Source of the DNA: Phycisphaeraceae bacterium
Lineage (GTDB): Bacteria > Planctomycetota > Phycisphaerae > Phycisphaerales > UBA1924
Length of the DNA stretch: 33,953 nt
Assembly: GCA_019636565.1 (NCBI GenBank)
Contig: JAHBXG010000037.1
Coordinates: 1-33,953 of the forward strand
Direction of reading: 5' to 3'
The position numbers were made by a program, and so were the translations under genes. Below, in pieces: positions 25,101 through 30,959 of this stretch; within the stretch, counting starts at the first letter, position 1; the number at the start of each line of letters is the position of its first letter. The notes beneath the pieces were generated by a model. It worked only from the letters and a program-made list of their open reading frames with translations, did not search any database and was not told where the DNA came from.

Positions 25101-25177
25101 TGAACCAGGACGGCGTGGTGGATGATTCGGACTTTGTGATCTGGTTGGTCGCGTACAACGCGCTCTTGTGCGAGTAG
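22166..25177 (+). CDS. Large secreted beta-solenoid protein with five 161-residue repeats and dockerin-like tag
   Basis: A 1003-residue exported protein. The signal peptide (about 1-27) precedes GNWTTGGNWNPVGIPDS, an opening common in extracellular solenoid proteins. The body is built of five long repeats; the landmark N-x-D-[TS]-A-Y starts at residues 146, 307, 469, 630 and 788, a spacing of 158-162. Each repeat also holds NFTRIR-like, HTI.G.GRIY-like and LLEIRG-like segments, and the whole is Gly/Thr/Asn-rich with almost no lysine, fitting a right-handed beta-helix or fibre. Residues about 850-938 match the paralogue at 13428, and the tag (24980-25174) shares that paralogue's extra Cys9. 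ATG 22166 has GAGGAG at 22152-22157. The next gene starts 24 bases after the stop, so the two form an operon. Likely a surface adhesin or fibre; ligand unknown. Confidence 0.85.
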   Translation: MLSNHGRPLGGAAGLLALGIAAAPALGQEFIWANGAGGNWTTGGNWNPVGIPDSLGESALINLGGTFTISLTGSPAPDSVQLLSTGATLEIANAAALSIGSVSGFLNDASVIINPTGGGNFTRMRYVAVAPLSGSGTLRLNALNGNLDTAYIETAGGGQVLHQTPHTIAGAGRIPAAMNNASLIVADLPGKLLEITGTFTQSVAGELRADPGIISLGNGALVTGGTLNAANGGTWQVTGSSSINGLTSNANGEVRNNSTLRLLSGGLTNHGVLHVNSGAGTNFTRIRAEETCTLGGTGAVNLRASGNLDTAYLEGASDLVVLTQSASHSITGTGRIYAVTINQGTVRATSPGSLLEIRSSFTQTGAGSIIGDNADAALGTNAIVTGGFLKTIGAGRVLVTGNASIGGVANQGAMSVDNNAILRLLAGGVVNTGTVVVNTTSGVNFTRLRVEESCAVTGPGAIILNASVNLDTAYIESAAGVILTHGLGHTIRGTGRIYSTTSNSGTILADVPGKLLEIRGAVTQSGSGRIEGNPGIAAIGSGAVISGGVFASGNGGAVRSTGTARVNGTTNTGLFQIANNTSVVLLAGGLTNNGSVEINDDVGTNFTSMVVEEACVLNGTGMLTLRAAVNPDTAYIDAGTLGLTHGALHTITGDGRLFGNITNLGTIRGSANPADIVRIRGAITQQGSGTIIGGVGAVALDVGSVTGGTLQSAGGPVRVLAGTSYATSVENMGQLQLENNARLSVDSLTNNGIITINAGISNNFTALGFAGVQTLGGNGEILLRAASNLDSAYIESTGGGASLTIGSGQTLRGTGRVYGVVSTKALISPGLTDGAIGRIEPRGTTSMNPESRLTIDAVGDAPGQFDILAAAAPLTLDGELTIEITGWTPTDTCTSFDFITAPSISGEFDSFTLNAPPPPLGRVWRLDYQPTKVSLRLVCPADLTGDCLVDDGDFQRFVFAYNILDCADPVMPQGCPSDLNQDGVVDDSDFVIWLVAYNALLCE

Positions 25178-25201
25178 GCGCCGGGGAAGAAGGAGTTAGA
25201 A

Positions 25202-26296
25202 ATGAGAATGCAAAGTAGTGCGTCGCTCGGTGCGTTCCTCGTCGCCGGACTGAGTGTGAGTGCGCTCGCCGGCATCTCGCAGTCGACTCTGGTCTCGCCG
25301 GGCGGTTTCATTCAGGCCGGTGCCGACCCGGGACCGGCCGGAAGCGCGTTCGGCTGGCCGGGCCAGGATCTTGCGGGCATGGTTGGTGGTGCCGGCGCAT
25401 CCTTTGACGAAGGGTTCTTTGGCGGCATTGGCGTAGTCACTCGCTCTGCCTCTGCGACTGGCACCAATATCAATAACAATGCCACCGGTACGTGTGGTAT
25501 GGGCTACGTCCTGCTCGACGCATTCAACAACGCGCCGAACAATTCGTCGGGTCCCGTTGGTGCCGTCAACGGCGGTTGGAAAGATACTTTTACGATTTTC
25601 AATCCGGCACACACTGGTGAAAGTGGCTTTCTGGTATTCGATCTGAACGCTTCGGGCTTCCTCAAAGCCACGGGATTTGCCGGGTCCGCTTCCATCCGCG
25701 TGACGGGCTACAAGGACAATGTTCAACTGTTGGCCAACGCGCTCTTCAGCCCGGGCAACTCGGACCTGATCAGCACCGATCGCCAGTACGGCAATTGGGC
25801 GATCGCCACCTATGGCAACCCAAATGTGGATAGCAAATCGTTCAACGACAGCGCGACATTCGCCGTGCCCTTCACGTTCGGCACGCCCTTCACGCTCGGG
25901 ATCTACGCTTGGAGCAAAGCAAGTATGCGCTCGCAGAGCGGCGTCGCCGGGAACTCAACGGCGCTGGTCGAAGGCGGCGTCGTCCGCTGGGGCGGGATTC
26001 TGAACATCCTGGCCGGCGCCACCTCGGTGACCGCCACCAGCACCGTCAGTTCCGCAACCGGCAAAGACTGGGGCCCCGGCACCCAACCGCCCGATCCGTG
26101 TCCCGGTGATCTGAATCTCGATGGCTTCGTCGACGACGCCGACTTCGTGCTCTTTGTCGCTTCGTACAACATCCTCGATTGCGCCGACCCCTCGATGCCC
26201 GCAAACTGCATCGCCGACCTCAACGGCGACGGATTCGTCGATGACGCCGACTTCGTCGAATTTGTCGTGGCCTACAACAACCTGACCTGCGTGTAG
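25202..26296 (+). CDS. Secreted Gly/Asn-rich protein with dockerin-like tag
   Basis: A 364-residue exported protein: signal peptide about 1-23 (ending VSALAG), then about 275 residues of predicted all-beta sequence (GWKDTFTIFNPAHTGESGFL, FDLNASGFLKATGFAGSASI, FAVPFTFGTPFTLGIYAWSK) whose style recalls choice-of-anchor and PEP-CTERM-associated beta-sandwich domains. I do not recognise a named family. The tag (26099-26293) has all four cysteines. ATG 25202 has AAGGAG at 25190-25195; an in-frame ATG two codons later is possible. The 24-base spacing from the solenoid gene indicates co-transcription. A weak inverted repeat (TGTTATC with GGTAACA, about 26298-26332) follows the stop. Confidence 0.8.
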   Translation: MRMQSSASLGAFLVAGLSVSALAGISQSTLVSPGGFIQAGADPGPAGSAFGWPGQDLAGMVGGAGASFDEGFFGGIGVVTRSASATGTNINNNATGTCGMGYVLLDAFNNAPNNSSGPVGAVNGGWKDTFTIFNPAHTGESGFLVFDLNASGFLKATGFAGSASIRVTGYKDNVQLLANALFSPGNSDLISTDRQYGNWAIATYGNPNVDSKSFNDSATFAVPFTFGTPFTLGIYAWSKASMRSQSGVAGNSTALVEGGVVRWGGILNILAGATSVTATSTVSSATGKDWGPGTQPPDPCPGDLNLDGFVDDADFVLFVASYNILDCADPSMPANCIADLNGDGFVDDADFVEFVVAYNNLTCV

Positions 26297-26334
26297 TGTT
26301 ATCTGACCTCAATCCTGGGAGTCTGGTAACAGTG

Positions 26335-26365
26335 TCCGGATTTCGGCATGAGACACGCTCCGGAT
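26335..26365. promoter_or_regulatory. Paired TCCGGAT sites upstream of the collar operon
   Basis: TCCGGAT occurs at 26335-26341 and 26359-26365, 24 bases apart, each containing the palindrome TCCGGA. A -10-like TACATT (26370-26375) lies just downstream. The spacing of about two helical turns would suit a regulator acting at the operon promoter; this is inference only. Confidence 0.25.
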
Positions 26366-26410
26366 GTGGTACATTCACAATCGTTCGGCGGTTGTCCAAT
26401 GGAGTTGGAG

Positions 26411-27127
26411 ATGGTCCCTGGTTTATGTAGCCGGCGCGAGTTGCTTCTTGCCAGCGGCGCCGCTGCCGCAGCCGTTGCGCTCCCCCGTTGGGTTCGCGCC
26501 GGCGAAGCGGGACCCGCACCGGAACACTCCATCGGCTACGCAGCGATCTCTATCAACCGGTTCGAATCGGTCGCGGCTGGCCCCTGGTCGTGCGCCGCTG
26601 CGCCCGAGGCACTCGATCGCGTACCGATCCGCCGGGACGGATCGATCGGTTCAGCCTTGGACCGGTTCAGGTCCGGCATGGCATCGGGTGCGGAGAAGGG
26701 TATTTGCGAAGGCGAATCGGTTGATGTTCGAGTGCTTGGCGTCAGCGCGATGCCCGATTGGCGCGGCCGATTCAACGCCGATGTGCATCACTCTGCCGGC
26801 AACTCGTACCGCGCCCAAGTGATTGTTCGCGGCGGGATGGAGACTCCACCCTCGCGTGCTTCGGCACGCGCATTCGCGGATGGTGTCCGGATTTCGTGGA
26901 GCGACGGCGAACGCGAGCCACAGACTGTCGCGCTGCATGTCGCCGGCATCTATGTCCTGCTGTCCGGAGTCGCCCGCCCCGCGTGGAGCGAACTCATGCT
27001 GGAACGGACTCGCGCCGGGTCCGGCTCGTTGCTGCGTGTCGCTTCGCGAACGGGAGTGTGTGCCGGCGGCGGGGCATTGTTGATCGCGGTCGGCGATGCT
27101 CGCGCACGGGTGTCGAAAGCGCAATGA
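26411..27127 (+). CDS. Tat-exported protein of unknown function, first gene of the collar operon
   Basis: A 238-residue protein with a twin-arginine signal: Ser-Arg-Arg-Glu-Leu-Leu-Leu (residues 7-13), then an Ala-rich hydrophobic stretch ending near WVRAGEAG (about 35). Tat export implies folding, often with a cofactor, before crossing the membrane. The mature part has no family I recognise; it contains two cysteines in its first half (near PWSCAAAPE and KGICEGES), two closely spaced histidines (DVHHSAG) and a C-terminal part of beta character. Start ATG 26411 is chosen because GGAG lies six bases upstream; an ATG at 26399 would add four residues but lacks a ribosome site. Only 13 bases separate it from the first collar gene, so it is probably a dedicated partner. 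Confidence 0.7.
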   Translation: MVPGLCSRRELLLASGAAAAAVALPRWVRAGEAGPAPEHSIGYAAISINRFESVAAGPWSCAAAPEALDRVPIRRDGSIGSALDRFRSGMASGAEKGICEGESVDVRVLGVSAMPDWRGRFNADVHHSAGNSYRAQVIVRGGMETPPSRASARAFADGVRISWSDGEREPQTVALHVAGIYVLLSGVARPAWSELMLERTRAGSGSLLRVASRTGVCAGGGALLIAVGDARARVSKAQ

Positions 27128-27140
27128 AGGAGACTTCGAG

Positions 27141-27674
27141 TTGCCCGCAGACCCATATCTCGGCGATCTGATGCTTTTCGCCGGCAACTTCGAGCCGGCG
27201 AACTGGATGTTCTGCGATGGTCGCTTGCTCCCCGTTTCGGAATATGGCTCGCTCTTCAATCTGATCGGCAACACATACGGGGGAATCGGTAGCGCATCCT
27301 TTGCCCTGCCGGATCTTCGCGGTCGCGTGATCGTCGGTTCGGGAACCGGACCTGGCCTGACGCCGCGGACTGTCGCACAATCGTTCGGAACCGAAACGGT
27401 GAGTTTGACTCCCGCTCAAATGGCTGCACACAACCACTCGATTCAATGCGCCTCGGGTTCGCCGAATAGCCCGAATCCCGAGCAGCGACTCCCGGCGGTG
27501 GCAGAAGCGGGCACGCTTCCCTACGCAACGTCGATTCCGGGTGGGGCAGCAGTCATGCTGGATGCGGGCGCCGCAGCTTCAACGGGATCCGGCGCCGCTC
27601 ACGAGAACATCCAGCCGAGCATCGCGTTGAACTACTGCATCTGTGTCATTGGTACTTACCCTCCCCAGCCCTGA
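27141..27674 (+). CDS. Phage-tail-collar (MdpB-like) protein 1 of 3
   Basis: A 177-residue protein of the tail-collar/microcystin-dependent-protein family. Family landmarks are GDLMLFAGNFEPANWMFCDG (about 8-27), LLPVSEYGSLFNLIGNTYGG (about 29-48), SFALPDLRGRVIVGSG (about 53-68), an AHNH histidine pair near 96-99, and the C-terminal HENIQPSIALNYCICVIGTY. Related collar domains form trimeric tips of phage fibres, but free-standing chromosomal members have unclear roles. The TTG start at 27141 is fixed by AAGGAG at 27127-27132 and by alignment with the other two; no ATG lies near. No signal peptide. Genes 1, 2 and 3 are separated by 13 and 20 bases. Confidence 0.85.
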   Translation: MPADPYLGDLMLFAGNFEPANWMFCDGRLLPVSEYGSLFNLIGNTYGGIGSASFALPDLRGRVIVGSGTGPGLTPRTVAQSFGTETVSLTPAQMAAHNHSIQCASGSPNSPNPEQRLPAVAEAGTLPYATSIPGGAAVMLDAGAAASTGSGAAHENIQPSIALNYCICVIGTYPPQP

Positions 27675-27687
27675 CGGAGTGTTTCGC

Positions 27688-28215
27688 GTGGCGCTCAATC
27701 CCTATCTCGGAACGATGGTCCCCTTCGCCGGGTTGTTTGCGCCCAAAGGGTGGTCGTTCTGCAACGGACAGCTCCTGCCGATCAACCAGAATCAGGCGTT
27801 GTTCTCACTGCTGGGCACCAATTACGGCGGCAACGGCACCACAAACTTTGCCTTGCCGGACATGCGGGGGCGGATAGCGATCGGCGACGGGTCGGGGCCT
27901 GGTCTCTCGGCGCGCAGCATCGGAAATCAACCGGGCTTCGAGTCGATCGCGCTCAACAGCACCCAATTGCCCATCCATACACATCAGGTTCGGGTCATCC
28001 CGAGCGAGGGCACGTCGAGTCTGCTTACGGGTAAGTGCCTTGCCAAGGCGTCGGACGGCCGCGACCGGTGGAGCTCGACGGGCGCGGGAGCAGGTGTGAT
28101 GGGCGCTTCATCGGTGAATTCCGCTGGCACGGGTGCGCCGCACGACAACATGCAGCCGGGGCTGGTGATCAACTGGATTATCGCGATTCAGGGGCTGTTT
28201 CCGCCGCGAAACTAA
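27688..28215 (+). CDS. Phage-tail-collar (MdpB-like) protein 2 of 3
   Basis: A 175-residue paralogue of its neighbours: MVPFAGLFAPKGWSFCNGQL (about 9-28), LFSLLGTNYGGNGTTNFALP (about 37-56), DMRGRIAIGDGSGPG (about 57-71), an H-T-H pair (residues 96-98), and PHDNMQPGLVINWIIAIQGL near the end, finishing FPPRN. The GTG start at 27688 has GGAG eight bases upstream and keeps the family length; open frame further upstream overlaps gene 1 and is not needed. The central variable region (about 100-140) differs from the other two, as expected of the exposed part of the fold. No signal peptide or transmembrane segment. Confidence 0.86.
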   Translation: MALNPYLGTMVPFAGLFAPKGWSFCNGQLLPINQNQALFSLLGTNYGGNGTTNFALPDMRGRIAIGDGSGPGLSARSIGNQPGFESIALNSTQLPIHTHQVRVIPSEGTSSLLTGKCLAKASDGRDRWSSTGAGAGVMGASSVNSAGTGAPHDNMQPGLVINWIIAIQGLFPPRN

Positions 28216-28235
28216 AGACGGGAGGAGCAGGTCGA

Positions 28236-28766
28236 ATGGCTGATTACTACATAGGCGAGATCATCACAAGCGCGATCAATTTCGCGCCGCGGGAATTCCT
28301 TCCCTGCGACGGCCGGCTGCTATCGATCAGCACCAACACCGCTCTGTTTTCATTGCTCGGCACGAACTTCGGCGGTAATGGATCGACGACGTTCGGGCTC
28401 CCGGACCTGCGGGGACGCGCCGTCGTTGCAATGGGGCAGGGTCCGGGGCTGACCGGCCGGTCGATTGGGTCAACGTTTGGCCAAGAAACCGTTCCGCTGA
28501 CGGCGGCGCAGTTGCCGGCGCACACCCACACGCTTGTTGCATCATCTCAGGCCGGGACCGCGGCTTCCCCTGTCGGCAATTACTTCGGCGCTTCGGCGTC
28601 GGGGCAATCGGCCGCGGCACCGTTGAGCGCGGCACCCGACCCGCACTACGCATCGACCGCGATGCTCGGCAATGCCGGGAGCGGTCAGCCGCATGAAAAT
28701 GTGCAGCCGTCGCTTGTCATCGGCTATTACATCTGTGTGCAGGGCCTCTATCCACCGCGATGGTGA
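28236..28766 (+). CDS. Phage-tail-collar (MdpB-like) protein 3 of 3
   Basis: A 176-residue member of the same family: YYIGEIITSAINFAPREFLP then CDG (about 4-26), NTALFSLLGTNFGGNGSTTF (about 34-53), GLPDLRGRAVVAMGQGPGLT (about 54-73), HTHT (about 98-101), and PHENVQPSLVIGYYICVQGL near the end, finishing YPPRW. ATG 28236 has a strong GGAGGAG at 28221-28227, the best ribosome site of the three. Together the three paralogues could assemble as a heterotrimer, matching the trimeric state of related phage collar domains; that is inference. Confidence 0.87.
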   Translation: MADYYIGEIITSAINFAPREFLPCDGRLLSISTNTALFSLLGTNFGGNGSTTFGLPDLRGRAVVAMGQGPGLTGRSIGSTFGQETVPLTAAQLPAHTHTLVASSQAGTAASPVGNYFGASASGQSAAAPLSAAPDPHYASTAMLGNAGSGQPHENVQPSLVIGYYICVQGLYPPRW

Positions 28767-28789
28767 TTCAGGGTTCGGAAGGAGCGATC

Positions 28790-29497
28790 ATGCGTCTGGA
28801 TCTGCGAGCAAAACGGAAGTGTGCCGCGTGTCTTGTGCTCGCTGTCGCCGGCGCCGCGCTTGCCGACGGAACGCTGTCGCTCCAGCTGGGCGCGTGGTCC
28901 CCGGTCGGGAATCGCGCGAACGATGCGAGCCTGCAGCCCTCGGCGACCTGCGGCGGGGCGACCTGGTTGGCATCGGTGAACACGAACGTGCCGTACGCGA
29001 TTGTCAAACTCTCAAGCACCGGAGTTGGCGCGATCAGCGTCAAGGCCGAAGCAATCGCACCCGCGACAGGATTGGACCCGTTCCTCGGCGCGTACTGCGC
29101 CGCCCCTCCGGCGACCATGCTGCTTTCGGCCGATGACGATTCGGGCGGATATCCGACCGCGTTACTCTCGGGCGCAAGGGGGCTGACCGGCGGGGTCGGC
29201 AAGAAGTTCTATGTGATGATCGCGTCGTACTCAGCGCGTCCGGAGCGCCGGTACGGAAGCGTCAAGCTCACGGTGACGGGCCCGGCTGTCATCCAGAAGT
29301 GTCTCGGCGACACGAACTACGACGGCGCGGTGGACGACGCTGATTTCAGCCTGTTCGTGCAGGGATACAACCTGCTGTTGTGTTCCGATCCGGCGATGAT
29401 CACGGGCTGCCCGGCGGACCTGAACGGTGACGGGTTTGTGGACGACGCGGATTTCACGCTGTTTGTTGGTGGATACAACACGCTGCTCTGCCCCTGA
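28790..29497 (+). CDS. Secreted beta-sandwich protein with dockerin-like tag, last gene of the collar operon
   Basis: A 235-residue exported protein: signal peptide about 1-26 (ending GAALADG), then a domain of about 140 residues with DASLQPSATCGG, YAIVKLSSTG, DPFLGAYCAAPPATMLLSAD, DDSGGYPTALLSG and KKFYVMIASYS, consistent with a small pre-peptidase-like or calcium-binding beta-sandwich. The tag (29300-29494) has all four cysteines but diverges more than the rest in its linker (SDPAMITGCPAD). ATG 28790 has AAGGAG at 28779-28784. It begins 23 bases after collar gene 3, which links the collar system to the tag system. It ends four bases from the convergent SGNH hydrolase gene. Confidence 0.8.
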   Translation: MRLDLRAKRKCAACLVLAVAGAALADGTLSLQLGAWSPVGNRANDASLQPSATCGGATWLASVNTNVPYAIVKLSSTGVGAISVKAEAIAPATGLDPFLGAYCAAPPATMLLSADDDSGGYPTALLSGARGLTGGVGKKFYVMIASYSARPERRYGSVKLTVTGPAVIQKCLGDTNYDGAVDDADFSLFVQGYNLLLCSDPAMITGCPADLNGDGFVDDADFTLFVGGYNTLLCP

Positions 29498-29501
29498 CCG
29501 T

Positions 29502-30302
29502 TCAACGCGTCGGCGCCCAGCGGTCGATGTGGGACTGGATCGCATCGGCCCAGATTTCGTATCCCTTGGTCGAGAGATGCAGGAAGTCGGGCATGATCTC
29601 CTTCGAGATCGTGCCGTCCTTTTCCAGAAACCGGTCCGAAATATCAAGGAAGTGCACTCGCGACATCGCGAGCTCGCCGTCTCCGCCTTCGCCAATGGTC
29701 TTGAGCAGAGCGTTGGTGTCGATAACCGTTTGACGGCGCGCATCCGGCTTTTCCGAGCGCGGGAAAATTCCCAACACGAGAATGTGCGCGCCGGGGATCT
29801 TGTCGTGGATGGCGTCCACACAGGCGCGGACGCCTTCGTTGATCTGTGCTGGGCTGTTCGCGTTGGGATCGCTGGCCTGACCGGTGTTGTTGGTGCCGAT
29901 CATGAGGATGACAAGTCGGGGCGAATTGCCGTTGGCCGGCGTGTCGAGTCCGTCGAGGTTTCCGGTGCTCGCGCGATACAGCACGTGCTGAGTGCGATCA
30001 CCCCCGATTCCGAAGTTGACGGCGTTGCGTTTGGCGTAGTGCTTTTCCCAGACCGGCTTGCCTGCGCCCTCCCAGCCCTGCGTGATCGAATCACCCATGA
30101 AGATGATGTCGATGTCGCCCTTCTCGGCGCCCTGCTTGGCGCGCTGGTTGAATGTTTCGTTGCGGTCGATCCACCATTGTTCCTTCCGAGGAGCCGGTAC
30201 GGCGGCGAAGTTCACCTGCGGCGCCGGATCATCCGAACCGGGCGGTGGAGCGGGATTGCCGGGCTGGAGAACGACGAGGGCCGAAAGAAGAAGGTGGAGC
30301 AT
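29502..30302 (-). CDS. SGNH/GDSL-family hydrolase, exported
   Basis: A 266-residue esterase- or acetylhydrolase-type enzyme. Conserved blocks: Gly70-Asp71-Ser72 in IIFMGDSITQGW (nucleophile Ser72), the oxyanion glycine region FGIGGDRTQHVLYR (97-110), GTNN (136-139), and Asp239-Phe-Leu-His242 near the C-terminus completing the triad. Layout resembles PAF-acetylhydrolase-like members that remove acyl groups from lipids or carbohydrates. A short signal-peptide-like N-terminus (about 1-18) and a Pro-rich linker suggest export or lipid anchoring. ATG 30302 begins that segment; no Shine-Dalgarno is visible, and an ATG at 30326 is the alternative. Substrate unknown. Confidence 0.87.
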   Translation of the reverse strand: MLHLLLSALVVLQPGNPAPPPGSDDPAPQVNFAAVPAPRKEQWWIDRNETFNQRAKQGAEKGDIDIIFMGDSITQGWEGAGKPVWEKHYAKRNAVNFGIGGDRTQHVLYRASTGNLDGLDTPANGNSPRLVILMIGTNNTGQASDPNANSPAQINEGVRACVDAIHDKIPGAHILVLGIFPRSEKPDARRQTVIDTNALLKTIGEGGDGELAMSRVHFLDISDRFLEKDGTISKEIMPDFLHLSTKGYEIWADAIQSHIDRWAPTR

Positions 30303-30329
30303 GCGGAGAGGATACCCGGAAAGCAAAGG

Positions 30330-30522
30330 AGAGAACGCGGAGTTGCGGAGAATGCTGAGTGGCGCGGAGGAGAAAGAATGGGATTACGGGCCGCACACCT
30401 GCGTGTTCTCACGCAGCGAATTTCACGCGAATGAATCCTCGCGTTCTCGCTTCCGCTTTTCCAATCTCTTCTCCTGGCCTTCCTCCGCGTAACTCAGCAT
30501 TCTCCGCGACTCCGCGTTCTCT
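30330..30522. repeat. Pair of 42-bp inverted repeats with an internal hairpin
   Basis: Arms at 30330-30371 and 30481-30522 match in inverted orientation at 39 of 42 positions (counted by hand). The 109 bases between them contain a perfect hairpin (CTGCGTG, TTCT, CACGCAG; 30399-30416). Purine-rich motifs such as ACGCGGAGT and GCGGAGAATGC resemble dispersed intergenic repeats of planctomycetes and verrucomicrobia. No transposase is present; it occupies the 229-base gap between two minus-strand transcription units. Confidence 0.85.
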
Positions 30523-30531
30523 TGCGAACGC

Positions 30532-30948
30532 TCAATACGTCGGCCAGACCCCGGGGGTGACCAGCTCGAGAAGGTGCCCGTCGAGATCGCGGAAGTAGAG
30601 GCTGGTGCCGCCTCGGTCCCATCGCATTTCGCTTTCGATTGCGATGTTGAGCGAAGCGAGATGGGCGCGCCACGGGGCGAGATCGGATTCGGCGATCGCA
30701 AAGGCAAGGTGGGTGGTGCCTTGAGAGTCGTGGGGCGGAATTTTGCCGCCGGGAAAGGTGAAGGTTTGTGTGGAACCGCCTCGCTTGAAGATGAGGAGGA
30801 CCTGTGCACCGGGGAGATTCATGGCGCAGAGGCGATCGTCGTGGTCGGGGTTCAGCGGCTGGATCCTGAAGACGCGGGCATACCAATCGCGCGCGGCGCG
30901 GACGCTTTCGACGTGGATGGCAGTTTCGAGGAGGCGAAACGGAAGCAT
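30532..30948 (-). CDS. VOC/glyoxalase-fold protein
   Basis: A 138-residue single-domain vicinal-oxygen-chelate protein. It opens with LPFRLLETAIHVESVRAARD (2-21) and closes with SLYFRDLDGHLLELVTPGVW, the usual beta-alpha-beta-beta-beta halves. Candidate metal ligands are His16 in the opening strand, His88 in TTHLAFAI and the Glu of HLLEL. Members include glyoxalases, dioxygenases and antibiotic-binding proteins; nothing here decides between them. ATG 30948 lies 11 bases after the argS stop and no Shine-Dalgarno is visible, so it is probably translated from the argS transcript. An open frame reaching upstream to 31155 overlaps argS and is discounted. Confidence 0.82.
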   Translation of the reverse strand: MLPFRLLETAIHVESVRAARDWYARVFRIQPLNPDHDDRLCAMNLPGAQVLLIFKRGGSTQTFTFPGGKIPPHDSQGTTHLAFAIAESDLAPWRAHLASLNIAIESEMRWDRGGTSLYFRDLDGHLLELVTPGVWPTY

Positions 30949-30959
30949 GTTCAATGGAA

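Noticed and set aside
7509..29494. Classical cellulosome
   Set aside because: No cohesin domains, scaffoldin or recognisable polysaccharide-degrading enzymes accompany the modules, and the four-cysteine module differs from type I dockerins.
9265..29494. CRISPR-like or insertion-sequence repeats
   Set aside because: The recurring DNA similarity is the coding sequence of the C-terminal tag, about 195 bases per copy at gene ends, with no spacers, terminal inverted repeats or transposase.
26411..29497. Tailocin, prophage or contractile injection system
   Set aside because: Only collar-type proteins are present; no sheath, tube, baseplate, lysis, integrase or capsid genes are in the window.
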